From Leptospiraceae bacterium (lineage in GTDB: Bacteria; Spirochaetota; Leptospiria; Leptospirales; Leptospiraceae): a stretch of DNA of 32,063 nucleotides. The stretch lies in the NCBI GenBank assembly GCA_947458405.1, contig CANGZW010000036.1, forward strand, positions 1 through 32,063, written 5' to 3'. This document shows positions 8,482 to 16,532 of the stretch, piece after piece; positions within the stretch are counted from its first letter, which is position 1; each line of letters starts with the position of its first letter. The notes beneath the pieces were generated by a model. It did not search any database. It had not been told where the DNA came from and saw only the letters and a program-made list of their open reading frames with translations. Position numbers and translations under genes: made by a program.

Positions 8482-10229
8482 CGCAGTAGTTTCTCTCTTT
8501 CTTCAGATGTTCTTTCTTGGTCCATTCTTTTTTCAGCTGTAATACGATCAGCCTTAGCCCTACTATCAAAGATATGCGGAGTTAAAAAAACCATTAAATT
8601 AGTCTTAACCATCTGCGTTGTAGATCTTCTAAAAAATGACCCCAAAATAGGTAAATCTCCGAATAATGGAATTTTTGTTACCTTTCTCTGTCTATCTGTA
8701 GAAATCAAACCTCCTATAACGATTGTTTGCATATTGTCAACAGTAATCGTTGTTTTCACATCTCTTTTATTAAAGGTTGGATTTCCACCTTGTGTTGAAA
8801 TCCCTGCTATGTTTTTTACTTCCTGGTATAATTCCAAATTTATTTTATCATTTTTATTGATATGGGGAGTAAACTTAAGTTTAATTCCTGTAGGACGGTA
8901 CTCATAGTTATCAACTGTAACAGCATTTGAACCACCCAAACCCGCATTTCTACTTTGGGTTCTTACCGGTACATCCTGCCCTACATTTATCTCTGCTTCC
9001 TGGTTATCCATGGTCAATATCTGTGGAGCTGAGAGTACGTTAAAATTCTCATTGGTTTGATTCGCATTGAGAATACCAATTATTTGAGGAGAGCCCGGTC
9101 TCAAAAAACCCAGGGAAAATCCGGATAGTGTATTGACCTGAGTCGGTCGTCCTTTACTATCTATAATCCCACCCTGTGAAGCGAGATTTGAGTTGAATTG
9201 TGCATTGGCTTCCCTTCTAACTCTCCAATCTATACCAAAATCATTTAAGTCTGTGGAAGTTAATTCAACGATTAAAACTTCCAGTAAAATCTGTTTTCTA
9301 GGTAAATCTAAAATTTTAATTATTCTTTGTATTTCCTGCCATTCTTCTTTAGTAGCAGTTACAATTACTGAGTTGGAATCTTTGTGGGCTACGGCTTTAA
9401 TTTTTTCCCCTTTTTGTGTTTGGTTGGGCTTATTCGGGTCAACAATCTTATTTTCTACCACCGGTACATCTAATTTGGTAAGAACTGCCGTGAGTTTTTC
9501 TGATTCATTGTGTTCAAGTGTATAAATATGTATGTCACCTGCAGAGGCAACTGCTCCTGGACCCTCAAATTTTTGGTCTAGCTTTTCTATCATTTTGATA
9601 AGTTTATTTACATCACTCGAAGATCCTGAAATTACTAATGTGTTAGAGTTACGATATACAATTATATCTGTATCCTGAGAAGTAACTCTTTTTAAAAGCG
9701 GCTCTAAATCTTGGGCACTACTTTGATAAATGGGAACAATTTGAGTAATCGTTTTATTTTGCTTTAAATCATCCTCTGGTATAGGATCTCTTCCGACTCT
9801 TACTATATTTGTTTTTGCTAATGCATCTTTTAATTTAACAACTTTAATTAGATCGTTTTCTTCAACCAATCCAAAACCTTGAGCTTCTAAAACTGACTTT
9901 AAGAATGAAAATGCATCTTTTACTTCCACTTTTTTTTGAGAGATAATAGTAATTTTTTTTCCTTTTATGGATTCATCTACCAGAATATTTTTTTTAACAA
10001 TTGCACTCATCCCTTTTAAGAAATCTTTTAATTCTGTATTTCTCCAATCAGCAGTGAAGTAAGCTCTACCATCCTTGCCTACATTTACTTTTCCAGCTTC
10101 TTTATTTACTTTTTCTTCCTCATTTGAATCTTTGGATTGTTCATTGCTATCCTGGGTTTTAATATGCGTATTCCAGGAAATTAGAAGTAAAATTATAAAT
10201 AGAAAAATATTTCTCTTAGACAATTGCAT
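8478..10229 (-). CDS. gspD: Type II secretion secretin GspD
   Basis: The outer-membrane secretin that forms the T2SS exit channel, 583 residues. A signal peptide (about residues 1-26) and an acidic linker precede an N0 domain (about 55-135). Two further NHN-type domains follow (about 160-222 and 230-312), then the secretin core (about 313-557) with [28 protein letters not shown] and [16 protein letters not shown]. The C-terminal tail after the core is only about 26 residues and highly charged. Well-known GspD proteins have three N1-N3 repeats and about 650 residues, so one repeat appears to be absent. AAAGGA precedes the ATG. It follows gspC by 20 nt and overlaps gspE by 4 nt. Confidence 0.97.
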   Translation of the reverse strand: MQLSKRNIFLFIILLLISWNTHIKTQDSNEQSKDSNEEEKVNKEAGKVNVGKDGRAYFTADWRNTELKDFLKGMSAIVKKNILVDESIKGKKITIISQKKVEVKDAFSFLKSVLEAQGFGLVEENDLIKVVKLKDALAKTNIVRVGRDPIPEDDLKQNKTITQIVPIYQSSAQDLEPLLKRVTSQDTDIIVYRNSNTLVISGSSSDVNKLIKMIEKLDQKFEGPGAVASAGDIHIYTLEHNESEKLTAVLTKLDVPVVENKIVDPNKPNQTQKGEKIKAVAHKDSNSVIVTATKEEWQEIQRIIKILDLPRKQILLEVLIVELTSTDLNDFGIDWRVRREANAQFNSNLASQGGIIDSKGRPTQVNTLSGFSLGFLRPGSPQIIGILNANQTNENFNVLSAPQILTMDNQEAEINVGQDVPVRTQSRNAGLGGSNAVTVDNYEYRPTGIKLKFTPHINKNDKINLELYQEVKNIAGISTQGGNPTFNKRDVKTTITVDNMQTIVIGGLISTDRQRKVTKIPLFGDLPILGSFFRRSTTQMVKTNLMVFLTPHIFDSRAKADRITAEKRMDQERTSEEREKLLR

Positions 10230-10249
10230 TTATTCCTTTTTGTAAGGTC

Positions 10250-11167
10250 TTAGTTTCGAACATTAAATTCATAGGTCAAGCACTTACTCTTTCTATCAAT
10301 ATCAATAATAATTTTATTAGAGTTTTTAATGTTTGCCCATAACTCCATCATCTTATCTGTTTCATTTAGTGGCATTCCGTTCACCCTACGTATTACATCA
10401 CCATTTCTGGCTCCCAAAGCATAAAAAATATGATTGGAAGGAACTTGATAAATTTTATAACCATCGATTTTTCCTTCGGCTAGATTTGGTCCAAATCTAG
10501 CATCTTTATATATATCTGCTGGATTCTTAAGTGTTCTTTCAAAATCTGTTCTTGAAACCATTTTTTTTATCACAGGACAATTTCCATCAGGAGTAGAGAT
10601 ACTTACCTCGGGTGCACTAGCAAGTATCCTCTTCTTAGCTTCTCCAAGGGATTCTCCAACTTCAACCCTAATATTCACTCCATCCTTAAATAAGACTACA
10701 TGATGTTGTGATATTTCCTTTACCCTATATCCTACAACTTTTTGCCCTATTCCATACTCCTCCGAGTCTTCTTTATCCTTTTCTTTAGCTGTCATTCTGG
10801 CAAACAAAGGAGAGCCACTGATTGTTCCCGTAATTAGAATTTCTTCCGCTCCCGGGATTTCTTCTGTTATTGGAGGAGCTGAGCCAGCCATAGATGGATC
10901 TGTTCCTTCAGGGGTTGCCATTGCCCCTCTTATCATATTCCCTGTTACCGTTTCTTCATATAAATTTACGGATTTATTTGAAATATTTGAATGATTACTT
11001 CTATTTCTATTTAGACTTGGTTTTTGGTTAGTTGTTACGATTTCTGAAGGTAATAATTGAATAATCCCTACCCTCACTATATATGCAATGGAATAGGAAA
11101 GAAGTAATACAATTGGAAGAAGGGAATAAAATGGATTTTTTTGAAGCCTAATTAAGAGTGCATTCAT
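10250..11167 (-). CDS. gspC: Type II secretion inner-membrane protein GspC
   Basis: A bitopic inner-membrane protein that links the assembly platform to the secretin. One membrane segment lies at about residues 15-37 after a short cytoplasmic N-terminus. A Ser/Asn/Pro-rich periplasmic linker follows, then the homology region (about 107-175, including GTISGSPLFARM and GYRVKEISQHHVVLFKDG), which in other systems binds the N0 domain of GspD. The C-terminal third (about 215-305) is PDZ-like, with GARNGDVIRRVNGMPL as its signature. AGGGG lies 7 nt upstream of the ATG. It is the first gsp gene of the run and follows the LysM-M23 gene after a 105-bp gap that may hold its own promoter. Confidence 0.9.
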   Translation of the reverse strand: MNALLIRLQKNPFYSLLPIVLLLSYSIAYIVRVGIIQLLPSEIVTTNQKPSLNRNRSNHSNISNKSVNLYEETVTGNMIRGAMATPEGTDPSMAGSAPPITEEIPGAEEILITGTISGSPLFARMTAKEKDKEDSEEYGIGQKVVGYRVKEISQHHVVLFKDGVNIRVEVGESLGEAKKRILASAPEVSISTPDGNCPVIKKMVSRTDFERTLKNPADIYKDARFGPNLAEGKIDGYKIYQVPSNHIFYALGARNGDVIRRVNGMPLNETDKMMELWANIKNSNKIIIDIDRKSKCLTYEFNVRN

Positions 11168-11194
11168 TTCAATTCCCCTGAGAAGAATTATTTA

Positions 11195-11224
11195 ATATTA
11201 AAAGTAAACTTCCTCTTAGTTCAA
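11195..11224 (-). promoter_or_regulatory. Candidate internal promoter before gspC
   Basis: In the 105-bp gap between the LysM-M23 gene and gspC, the minus strand carries TTGAAC (11224-11219) and TAATAT (11200-11195), 18 bp apart, each 4 of 6 to consensus. The predicted start near 11188 would leave a leader of about 20 nt containing the AGGGG ribosome site. This is the largest gap inside the run, so an internal promoter is plausible but unproven. Confidence 0.3.
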
Positions 11225-11272
11225 AGCAAGTAATTATTCGAACATGATTTATTTTTATTAATAAATTAAATG

Positions 11273-12181
11273 TTAAGACTTACTATTTTGAGGTGCTTTG
11301 GCTGTAACAATTTCAATTTTTTGTAATGCTGACTCAGGGTTGATAAATTTACCCCTTTGCATTACTTCAAAATGCAAATGAGCTCCAGTTGCTGTGCCGG
11401 TTCTACCAACAGAGCCAATTACGGTACCCATTTTTACTTCTTCACCAATTTCAACAGTTGTAGTTGAGCAATGAGCGTAAATTGTCTTATAACCATCTTT
11501 GTGCCGTATGATAACCGTATTACCATACCCACCATTTCTTCCTTTAAATTCAATTATCCCATCAGCTGAAGCAATTACTGGTGTTCCAACCGGTGCAGAT
11601 AGATCTAATCCGGAATGAAAGTTATTTACATTGGGGTTAAAAGGATCCCTTCTGTAACCAAATCTTGAAGAAACTTTTGCGGTTACCACGGGTAGAGCAA
11701 ATACTTTCATTTTATAAATGGTACTGGCTGTTTGGACTTTTGGAATGCTTAGGTTTAGTATTTGACCTATTTTGATATTATCAGTTTTTAATTTGTTGAG
11801 TTGCTTTATGGTTTCAACTTTTAGATTATAATGACTAGCGATAGTACTGAGTGTATCTTTAGCTTTTACCTTATAAGTTGTAGATGCATTTTTTTCACTT
11901 TTGATAACTGTTGTTGAGATTAAACGTGATACGTTTATATGTGAAGGAAGACGGATGCTTCCATTGGAATAAGACTTTTTAAAATTAAATTCATCATCAT
12001 CTTTACTATCTGGTTGAAATAAATCCCTAATTTCAGGGTCTAATTCTGAGTTTTGATTATTTTCAGAGTCTATATAATCTTTTAACTCATTTTCAAAAGA
12101 ATCAAAAGGATTAGCAAATACTACTGATGAAAAAAATAATACTAATATAAAAAACAGGAACATCCACCATTGAACTATCAT
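11273..12181 (-). CDS. LysM-containing M23 peptidoglycan endopeptidase
   Basis: A 302-residue secreted or inner-membrane-anchored cell-wall hydrolase. An N-terminal hydrophobic stretch (about residues 6-23, ending near VVFA) acts as a signal peptide or anchor. It is followed by an acidic linker, one LysM peptidoglycan-binding domain (about 102-146) and an M23/LytM peptidase domain (about 165-285). The zinc ligands and catalytic residues are present: H189 and D193 in HSGLD, H237 in YAHCS, and HLHFE at 268-272. It should therefore be an active zinc endopeptidase rather than a degenerate EnvC/NlpD-type activator. Its place directly upstream of gspC suggests a role in opening peptidoglycan for secretin assembly; that is inference. 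Confidence 0.92.
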   Translation of the reverse strand: MIVQWWMFLFFILVLFFSSVVFANPFDSFENELKDYIDSENNQNSELDPEIRDLFQPDSKDDDEFNFKKSYSNGSIRLPSHINVSRLISTTVIKSEKNASTTYKVKAKDTLSTIASHYNLKVETIKQLNKLKTDNIKIGQILNLSIPKVQTASTIYKMKVFALPVVTAKVSSRFGYRRDPFNPNVNNFHSGLDLSAPVGTPVIASADGIIEFKGRNGGYGNTVIIRHKDGYKTIYAHCSTTTVEIGEEVKMGTVIGSVGRTGTATGAHLHFEVMQRGKFINPESALQKIEIVTAKAPQNSKS

Positions 12182-12218
12182 AATTAAATTCTTTTATCCT
12201 TCATTTATTTATATTAAA

Positions 12219-12653
12219 CTACTTTTTTCCTGTTTTCGCTTTCGTGACTTCTTTTGGGTCATAATACGTTAATTTGTTATCTATCAATTCTTCAATAGAT
12301 TCCAAAGTAAAATCAGACCCTCTGATATCATCATTTACTAAATATGTTACCATTTTCCCAATAGCGATTTCTCTGTCAATATTACTTGGATAACATTTTA
12401 ATTTAAAGATTGTTGGTGTAGATTCAATCCAAATTTTAACAGAGGTACCCTTGGAAAGTATTTCTTTATTACTTATCGTCAGGTTATCCTTAAGAAAGTA
12501 AGTTTTATTTTTATAGTACTCGTTTAAATGATAAACTTCCTCTTTTTTGAATATTCTTTTTTGACAGTAAAATAATCCAAAAGCTAGCATAATTATTACA
12601 ACTTGATCTAATTTAGAAATAGAATATTTCCTTGTTGTTTTTAACAATTCCAA
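12219..12653 (-). CDS. Putative small T2SS-linked lipoprotein (TTG start)
   Basis: A 144-residue protein of unknown function. The N-terminus is basic (TTRKYSISK), then a hydrophobic stretch VVIIMLAFGLFY leads to Cys31 in a relaxed lipobox-like setting, so a spirochaetal lipoprotein is possible; Tyr before the Cys is atypical. The rest is soluble and mixed-charge. The frame has no good ATG: TTG at 12653 is the likely start, and the first in-frame ATG falls inside the hydrophobic stretch. I recall a small lipoprotein described as T2SS-associated in Leptospira, and this gene's position between hemW and the LysM-M23 gene fits it, but I cannot confirm homology here. Confidence 0.65.
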   Translation of the reverse strand: MELLKTTRKYSISKLDQVVIIMLAFGLFYCQKRIFKKEEVYHLNEYYKNKTYFLKDNLTISNKEILSKGTSVKIWIESTPTIFKLKCYPSNIDREIAIGKMVTYLVNDDIRGSDFTLESIEELIDNKLTYYDPKEVTKAKTGKK

Positions 12654-12671
12654 TTTTCATATTTACTTAGA

Positions 12672-13892
12672 CTATTTTTTATCTATGGCAGAAGCAAACT
12701 CTGTGATGTAGCCATCCAAATTTACAATTGCCTGGGATCTCCACTGAAAAATACCTGAACTTGGATCAAAATCACATAATTTTTTATCTCTCCAGCTAGA
12801 AACTAAATTTTTTGTGATTTCAAGTATTTCAGAATTTCCTTCAAAATAACTATAAATATTGAATGGATAAAAAAGTCTGAAAATATTTAGGGGTATCTCT
12901 GTATTTGCATCTGGTTTTTCATAGTGATTTGAGTATTGTCCCCGCAAATATTGATACATGTTTCTTGGGTTTTGGTATCTACCCTTCTGAATATATCCGT
13001 GTGCCCCCGGTCCCAAGGCGAGGTAGTAATCCATAGCCCAATATCCTAAATTGTGCCTGCATTCAAAACCGGGAATAGCGTAATTTGAAACTTCATATTG
13101 CTTGAGGCCATAGTGAGCTAAAATTGATGGTAGATCTTTCAATATTTCCACTTGGAGCTCTTCATTGGGAGGCTGTTTTTTTCCTTCACTGATATCACGA
13201 CTATATTTCGTACCTTTCTCCTGGGTTAAGGAATAACAACTCAAATGCTTTAAGGGATACTCCAAGGAGTGCTCTATATCTTTAATGAAGTCCTCTCTAG
13301 TTTGCCCTGGAATACCATAGATTAAGTCAATACCAAATCTTTCAATCGGGCTATCGTGAAGTATTTGCATAATTTTTGAATATTTAGCTGGTTCAAAATA
13401 TCTATCTATTGCTTTGAGAAAAGTTTCATTAAATGATTGTATTCCAACATTGATTCTATTGACCCCAAGATCATGAATTTGATGAAGAAAGGGAGTATTA
13501 ATATCTTCTGGGTTCGCTTCGAGTGATATTTCAGTAACGCTGCGAAATTTGAGAGTTGTTCTTAAATACTCTAAAAAAGACTCAAATTCTTCCAAATCCA
13601 TCATAGAAGGAGTTCCTCCTCCGATAAAAATAGATCTAAATTCTAGATCTAAGATAGAGGGCTCATCTTCTATCCTTTGAGCGAGTTCCTTCTTATACAT
13701 ATTAAAAAGATCATTCTGAGCAATCGCTCCATTCTTTCCCACTCCTTCTGAATAAAAATCACAATACCCACATTTACTTACACAGTAGGGAAAGTGAATA
13801 TACAATCCTGCTTTGTCGGATCTTCTACTTAAGGGAGAAAGGATTGCGGGAGATACTATTTTTATTTTTTGATTTTCAGATTCAAGTTGCAT
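12672..13892 (-). CDS. hemW: HemW-like radical SAM heme chaperone
   Basis: A radical SAM protein of the HemN/HemW family, 406 residues. The [4Fe-4S] cluster motif is CVSKCGYCDF (C37, C41, C44). The CX3CX2C-Asp-Phe form, without the extra Cys seen in true HemN, points to HemW, which inserts heme into proteins rather than oxidising coproporphyrinogen III. Typical features follow: FIGGGTPSMM, EANPEDI, GVNRINVGIQSFN, DLIYGIPGQT and GPGAHGY. The start at 13892 overlaps the end of the upstream glycosidase gene by 31 nt, indicating co-transcription. Upstream in-frame ATGs are blocked by the neighbouring frame. Databases often mislabel this family as oxygen-independent coproporphyrinogen oxidase. Confidence 0.92.
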   Translation of the reverse strand: MQLESENQKIKIVSPAILSPLSRRSDKAGLYIHFPYCVSKCGYCDFYSEGVGKNGAIAQNDLFNMYKKELAQRIEDEPSILDLEFRSIFIGGGTPSMMDLEEFESFLEYLRTTLKFRSVTEISLEANPEDINTPFLHQIHDLGVNRINVGIQSFNETFLKAIDRYFEPAKYSKIMQILHDSPIERFGIDLIYGIPGQTREDFIKDIEHSLEYPLKHLSCYSLTQEKGTKYSRDISEGKKQPPNEELQVEILKDLPSILAHYGLKQYEVSNYAIPGFECRHNLGYWAMDYYLALGPGAHGYIQKGRYQNPRNMYQYLRGQYSNHYEKPDANTEIPLNIFRLFYPFNIYSYFEGNSEILEITKNLVSSWRDKKLCDFDPSSGIFQWRSQAIVNLDGYITEFASAIDKK

Positions 13893-15568
13893 GGAAATAC
13901 CTTTTCGTCGGGGGATGATTGAAATACTCTTCTGATTAATGCTGTTTGTGAAGTCTTAGTTGGGGAAAATGATAGTATTACATTTAATTTAGGATGGTTT
14001 GGAAAACTTAGATAAGGTGATCCAGTGTGTAATATAATGAATTCTGAATCTGGGGATTGTTTCATTAGTTTCGATAACTTATCTAAATCTACTTGATTGT
14101 TTGATTCAACAACTATTTTTGAATGTATATTACTTTTTACTAATTTTAGAAACCTCTTTTCTGAAATTAGGTTCAGTCCTTCTAATTTAACTTCTTCTTG
14201 AAAATACTTTCTACTTAAATAAAACTGATAGGTGAGGGCTGATTCTGCTGAGATAGGTGAAATTACACCCTGGAGGGTACGAATAGAATCCATAGATATT
14301 TTTAAATTGTAGTCTTTGATGTTTTGTTTCTTAAAGAAATTCATTTTTTCTTTTATTTTAGATGTTCTCAATTCAAGAAATTCTAGTATATCGGCATCGG
14401 TTATGGTAACATTTGAAGCCGAAAAATTGAGTAAACCAAATTCAATTTTAAGTGAAATCTGTCTTATCAATGCCTCTTCAATTATATCCCTTTCCCCAAC
14501 TATAAATTCTTTCTTTTTAATCCCTTCCAAAATCATTTCGTAGTACTCTGTAGTTGTTTTTCCCCAACTTGTCAAAAGTACAATATCCGCACCTGCCAGA
14601 AGTGCTAAAATTCCACGTTTTTCTTTTTTATAATTTTTGGAAATGGCATCCATTTCCATAGCATCGGTAAAGATTATACCATCAAACTTAAGTTTTTCCC
14701 TAAGGATTCCCGTTAAAATCTCCTTTGAAAGTGTAGCTGGATATTTTGGATCAATTTTGGGGTACACGATATGTGCACTCATCACCGCCCTTGCCCCATC
14801 TTCAATTGATTTTTTAAATGGAACTAGTTCAAAATTTGTTATTTGTTCCAAATCCTTCTCTATAATGGGAAGACCCAAATGACTATCAATATTTGTATCA
14901 CCATGACCAGGAAAATGCTTTATGACAGGTAAAGCTCCCCCTTCCCTTGCACCCCTTTCGTAAGCAGTTGCAATTTTTACAACTGTATCAAGATCCGAGC
15001 CAAATGATCTAGTGTTTATAACAGGATTTTCGGGATTATTATTTATATCTAAAGAAGGTGCCAGTAGTACATTTATTCCTAATTTATTTAGTTGGTAAGA
15101 CGTTATAAATCCTACATCGAAACCATATTGTTCATTGTTGGTTTGCCCGATAGCCATAGCTCCCGGAAAATCTGTAACACCTTTTTTGACCCGTATAACT
15201 CTTCCACCCTCCTGGTCTGTTGAAATAAAGAGGGGTAGAAGTTTATTCTTCTTAGCTTCTTCTTGTAGTGATTCTGTGAAATTTCGAATTTCTTCTGTGT
15301 TCCCTAAATTCGTTCCAAATAGAATTACACCACCAGGTTTTATTTTTTTTATTTCTGATATAGAAACTTCATCAATATCCTTACCGGGTAATGCTATATG
15401 TATAACCTGCCCTGCTTTTTCCTCATCACTCATTTTTTGAACTATTTCTCTGGCGATCTTTTTTATTTTATCTTTAACTTCCGGTTTTAGATCTTGAGAG
15501 CATATGGATATGTTACATAAAAATGGAATCAGAATGGATAGGAATAGGACGGGAATTTTTATAAGCAT
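13862..15568 (-). CDS. nagZ: Secreted GH3 beta-N-acetylhexosaminidase (NagZ-like, two-domain)
   Basis: A glycoside hydrolase family 3 enzyme expected to remove N-acetylglucosamine from muropeptides or peptidoglycan fragments. From the ATG at 15568 it has 568 residues: signal peptide (about 1-24), GH3 barrel (about 30-365) and a C-terminal domain of about 200 residues. Signatures are STDQEGGRVIR, the NagZ loop KHFPGHGDTNIDSH (207-220, with the Asp218/His220 pair) and the nucleophile D292 in FTDAMEMDAIS. A TTG at 15610 would add 14 residues before the signal peptide and is less likely. Gram-negative NagZ is about 340 residues and cytoplasmic; this secreted two-domain form resembles the Bacillus YbbD type. 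First gene of the run that continues into the T2SS. Confidence 0.88.
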   Translation of the reverse strand: MLIKIPVLFLSILIPFLCNISICSQDLKPEVKDKIKKIAREIVQKMSDEEKAGQVIHIALPGKDIDEVSISEIKKIKPGGVILFGTNLGNTEEIRNFTESLQEEAKKNKLLPLFISTDQEGGRVIRVKKGVTDFPGAMAIGQTNNEQYGFDVGFITSYQLNKLGINVLLAPSLDINNNPENPVINTRSFGSDLDTVVKIATAYERGAREGGALPVIKHFPGHGDTNIDSHLGLPIIEKDLEQITNFELVPFKKSIEDGARAVMSAHIVYPKIDPKYPATLSKEILTGILREKLKFDGIIFTDAMEMDAISKNYKKEKRGILALLAGADIVLLTSWGKTTTEYYEMILEGIKKKEFIVGERDIIEEALIRQISLKIEFGLLNFSASNVTITDADILEFLELRTSKIKEKMNFFKKQNIKDYNLKISMDSIRTLQGVISPISAESALTYQFYLSRKYFQEEVKLEGLNLISEKRFLKLVKSNIHSKIVVESNNQVDLDKLSKLMKQSPDSEFIILHTGSPYLSFPNHPKLNVILSFSPTKTSQTALIRRVFQSSPDEKVFPCNLNLKIKK

Positions 15569-15698
15569 AATTTGAACTTCTTTACAGGAATTAAATAAAA
15601 CATCGGTCAATGCAAGTAAATTTAATAAAATATTTGTAAATGTAAGATGAGTGATTAAAAAAAGAAAAGGGTTATAAATGAAGTTTGAGTAAGATAAT

Positions 15699-15725
15699 AA
15701 GTAGCCCTAATAATAAGGGCTACTT
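15699..15725 (-). terminator. Hairpin terminator after the 212-residue protein gene
   Basis: A perfect 10-bp inverted repeat (AAGTAGCCCT and AGGGCTACTT) with a 7-nt loop lies 10 nt past the stop codon of the gene at 15736-16374. On the minus strand it is followed by TATTATCTTAC, which is T-rich rather than a clean T-run. It is the clearest G+C-containing hairpin I saw in the window and isolates this gene from the glycosidase gene downstream. Confidence 0.7.
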
Positions 15726-15735
15726 AAATTAGGGA

Positions 15736-16374
15736 TTAAATTCCACCTAAGCTGTTTGTAGTTTTCCTATCTAGCTCGAGTGCATTTCTTCTTAAAATTG
15801 TATCAACTTTAGAAATTGCATTTCTTAACTGATTTTCGACTAGTTTTAAAGTATAAAATCTTGTTTCCCCACTAAAATCTTTAAATTCTGATTTTGTTTC
15901 TTTATCAATGGTTCTGACTTCAACTATTGCATTGTCTTCCTGACCGGGAACTATATTTAAGGTTTTATAATTCGTCATGATTCTATTGTAATAATTTTCA
16001 CTCTCATAAACGTGCTTTATATTTTTTATTTTTCCAGATGCAAATTCATACTCAGTGTAGTTTAAACTTGTATTAACTTGGTTACCATCTTGAATATCAC
16101 CACGATTATCATTTAGAATTACAATTTTATCTTTTCCACGATGAACTTCGTTTAATTTTAATTGAATAGGAACACCATTTAATCTCTCAAATAGTCTCTC
16201 TAGTTCTGCTGTTTTTTCTGCAATAGACTTTTTTACTGTATCTAAGGATTTTTTGTTAGCTACTATAATTGTACCGGGTAAATAGTTTGTACGACCGTTG
16301 TCCCCTGCGGGCTTGTCTTGCCCGAAGACACTCGCTGAAATAAGAAGACAGGCGGCAACCACTCTTAAAGACAT
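15736..16374 (-). CDS. Hypothetical periplasmic protein, probably well expressed
   Basis: I do not recognise this 212-residue protein. It has a signal peptide (MSLRVVAACLLISASVFGQ, cleavage after Gly18 or Gln19), a helical segment with heptad-like spacing (about residues 40-68), a mixed central part and a helical C-terminus (about 170-205). There are no cysteines in the mature part and no catalytic motif. It has a good Shine-Dalgarno (AGGAG, 7 nt spacing) and its own terminator, and it seems to be a single-gene unit, so it may be abundant. The start of the gene is richer in G+C than its neighbours. A structural or envelope role is possible, but I have no evidence for a specific function. Confidence 0.75.
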   Translation of the reverse strand: MSLRVVAACLLISASVFGQDKPAGDNGRTNYLPGTIIVANKKSLDTVKKSIAEKTAELERLFERLNGVPIQLKLNEVHRGKDKIVILNDNRGDIQDGNQVNTSLNYTEYEFASGKIKNIKHVYESENYYNRIMTNYKTLNIVPGQEDNAIVEVRTIDKETKSEFKDFSGETRFYTLKLVENQLRNAISKVDTILRRNALELDRKTTNSLGGI

Positions 16375-16532
16375 AATTTTCTCCTAAATTATACTGATAG
16401 TTACGATTTAATAAATGTATCGGTAAAGAAAAGCAATTTCTTTCGTTTTGAGATAGCTATAATTAAAATATTTAGATTTTTTTAAAAAAAATACATATAA
16501 TTCTATTGGATAAGTAAAAATTCAAGAGAAAA

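Noticed and set aside
9193-9525. A 110-codon open frame on the plus strand
   Set aside because: It lies wholly antisense to the well-supported gspD gene, has no ribosome site and its protein resembles nothing; it is a shadow frame.
15135-15440. A 101-codon open frame on the plus strand
   Set aside because: It is antisense to the conserved GH3 catalytic region, so the codon pattern is explained by that gene.
16388-16393. A perfect TATAAT before the gene at 15736-16374
   Set aside because: It is so close to the ATG that transcription would begin at or inside the good AGGAG ribosome site, and no matching -35 box is visible; probably A+T-rich coincidence.
16476-16492. A T7-A8 palindrome that might be a terminator
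   Set aside because: It contains no G or C pairs, so the hairpin would be very weak, and it is some 40 nt downstream of no clear hairpin stem; more likely simple A+T sequence.
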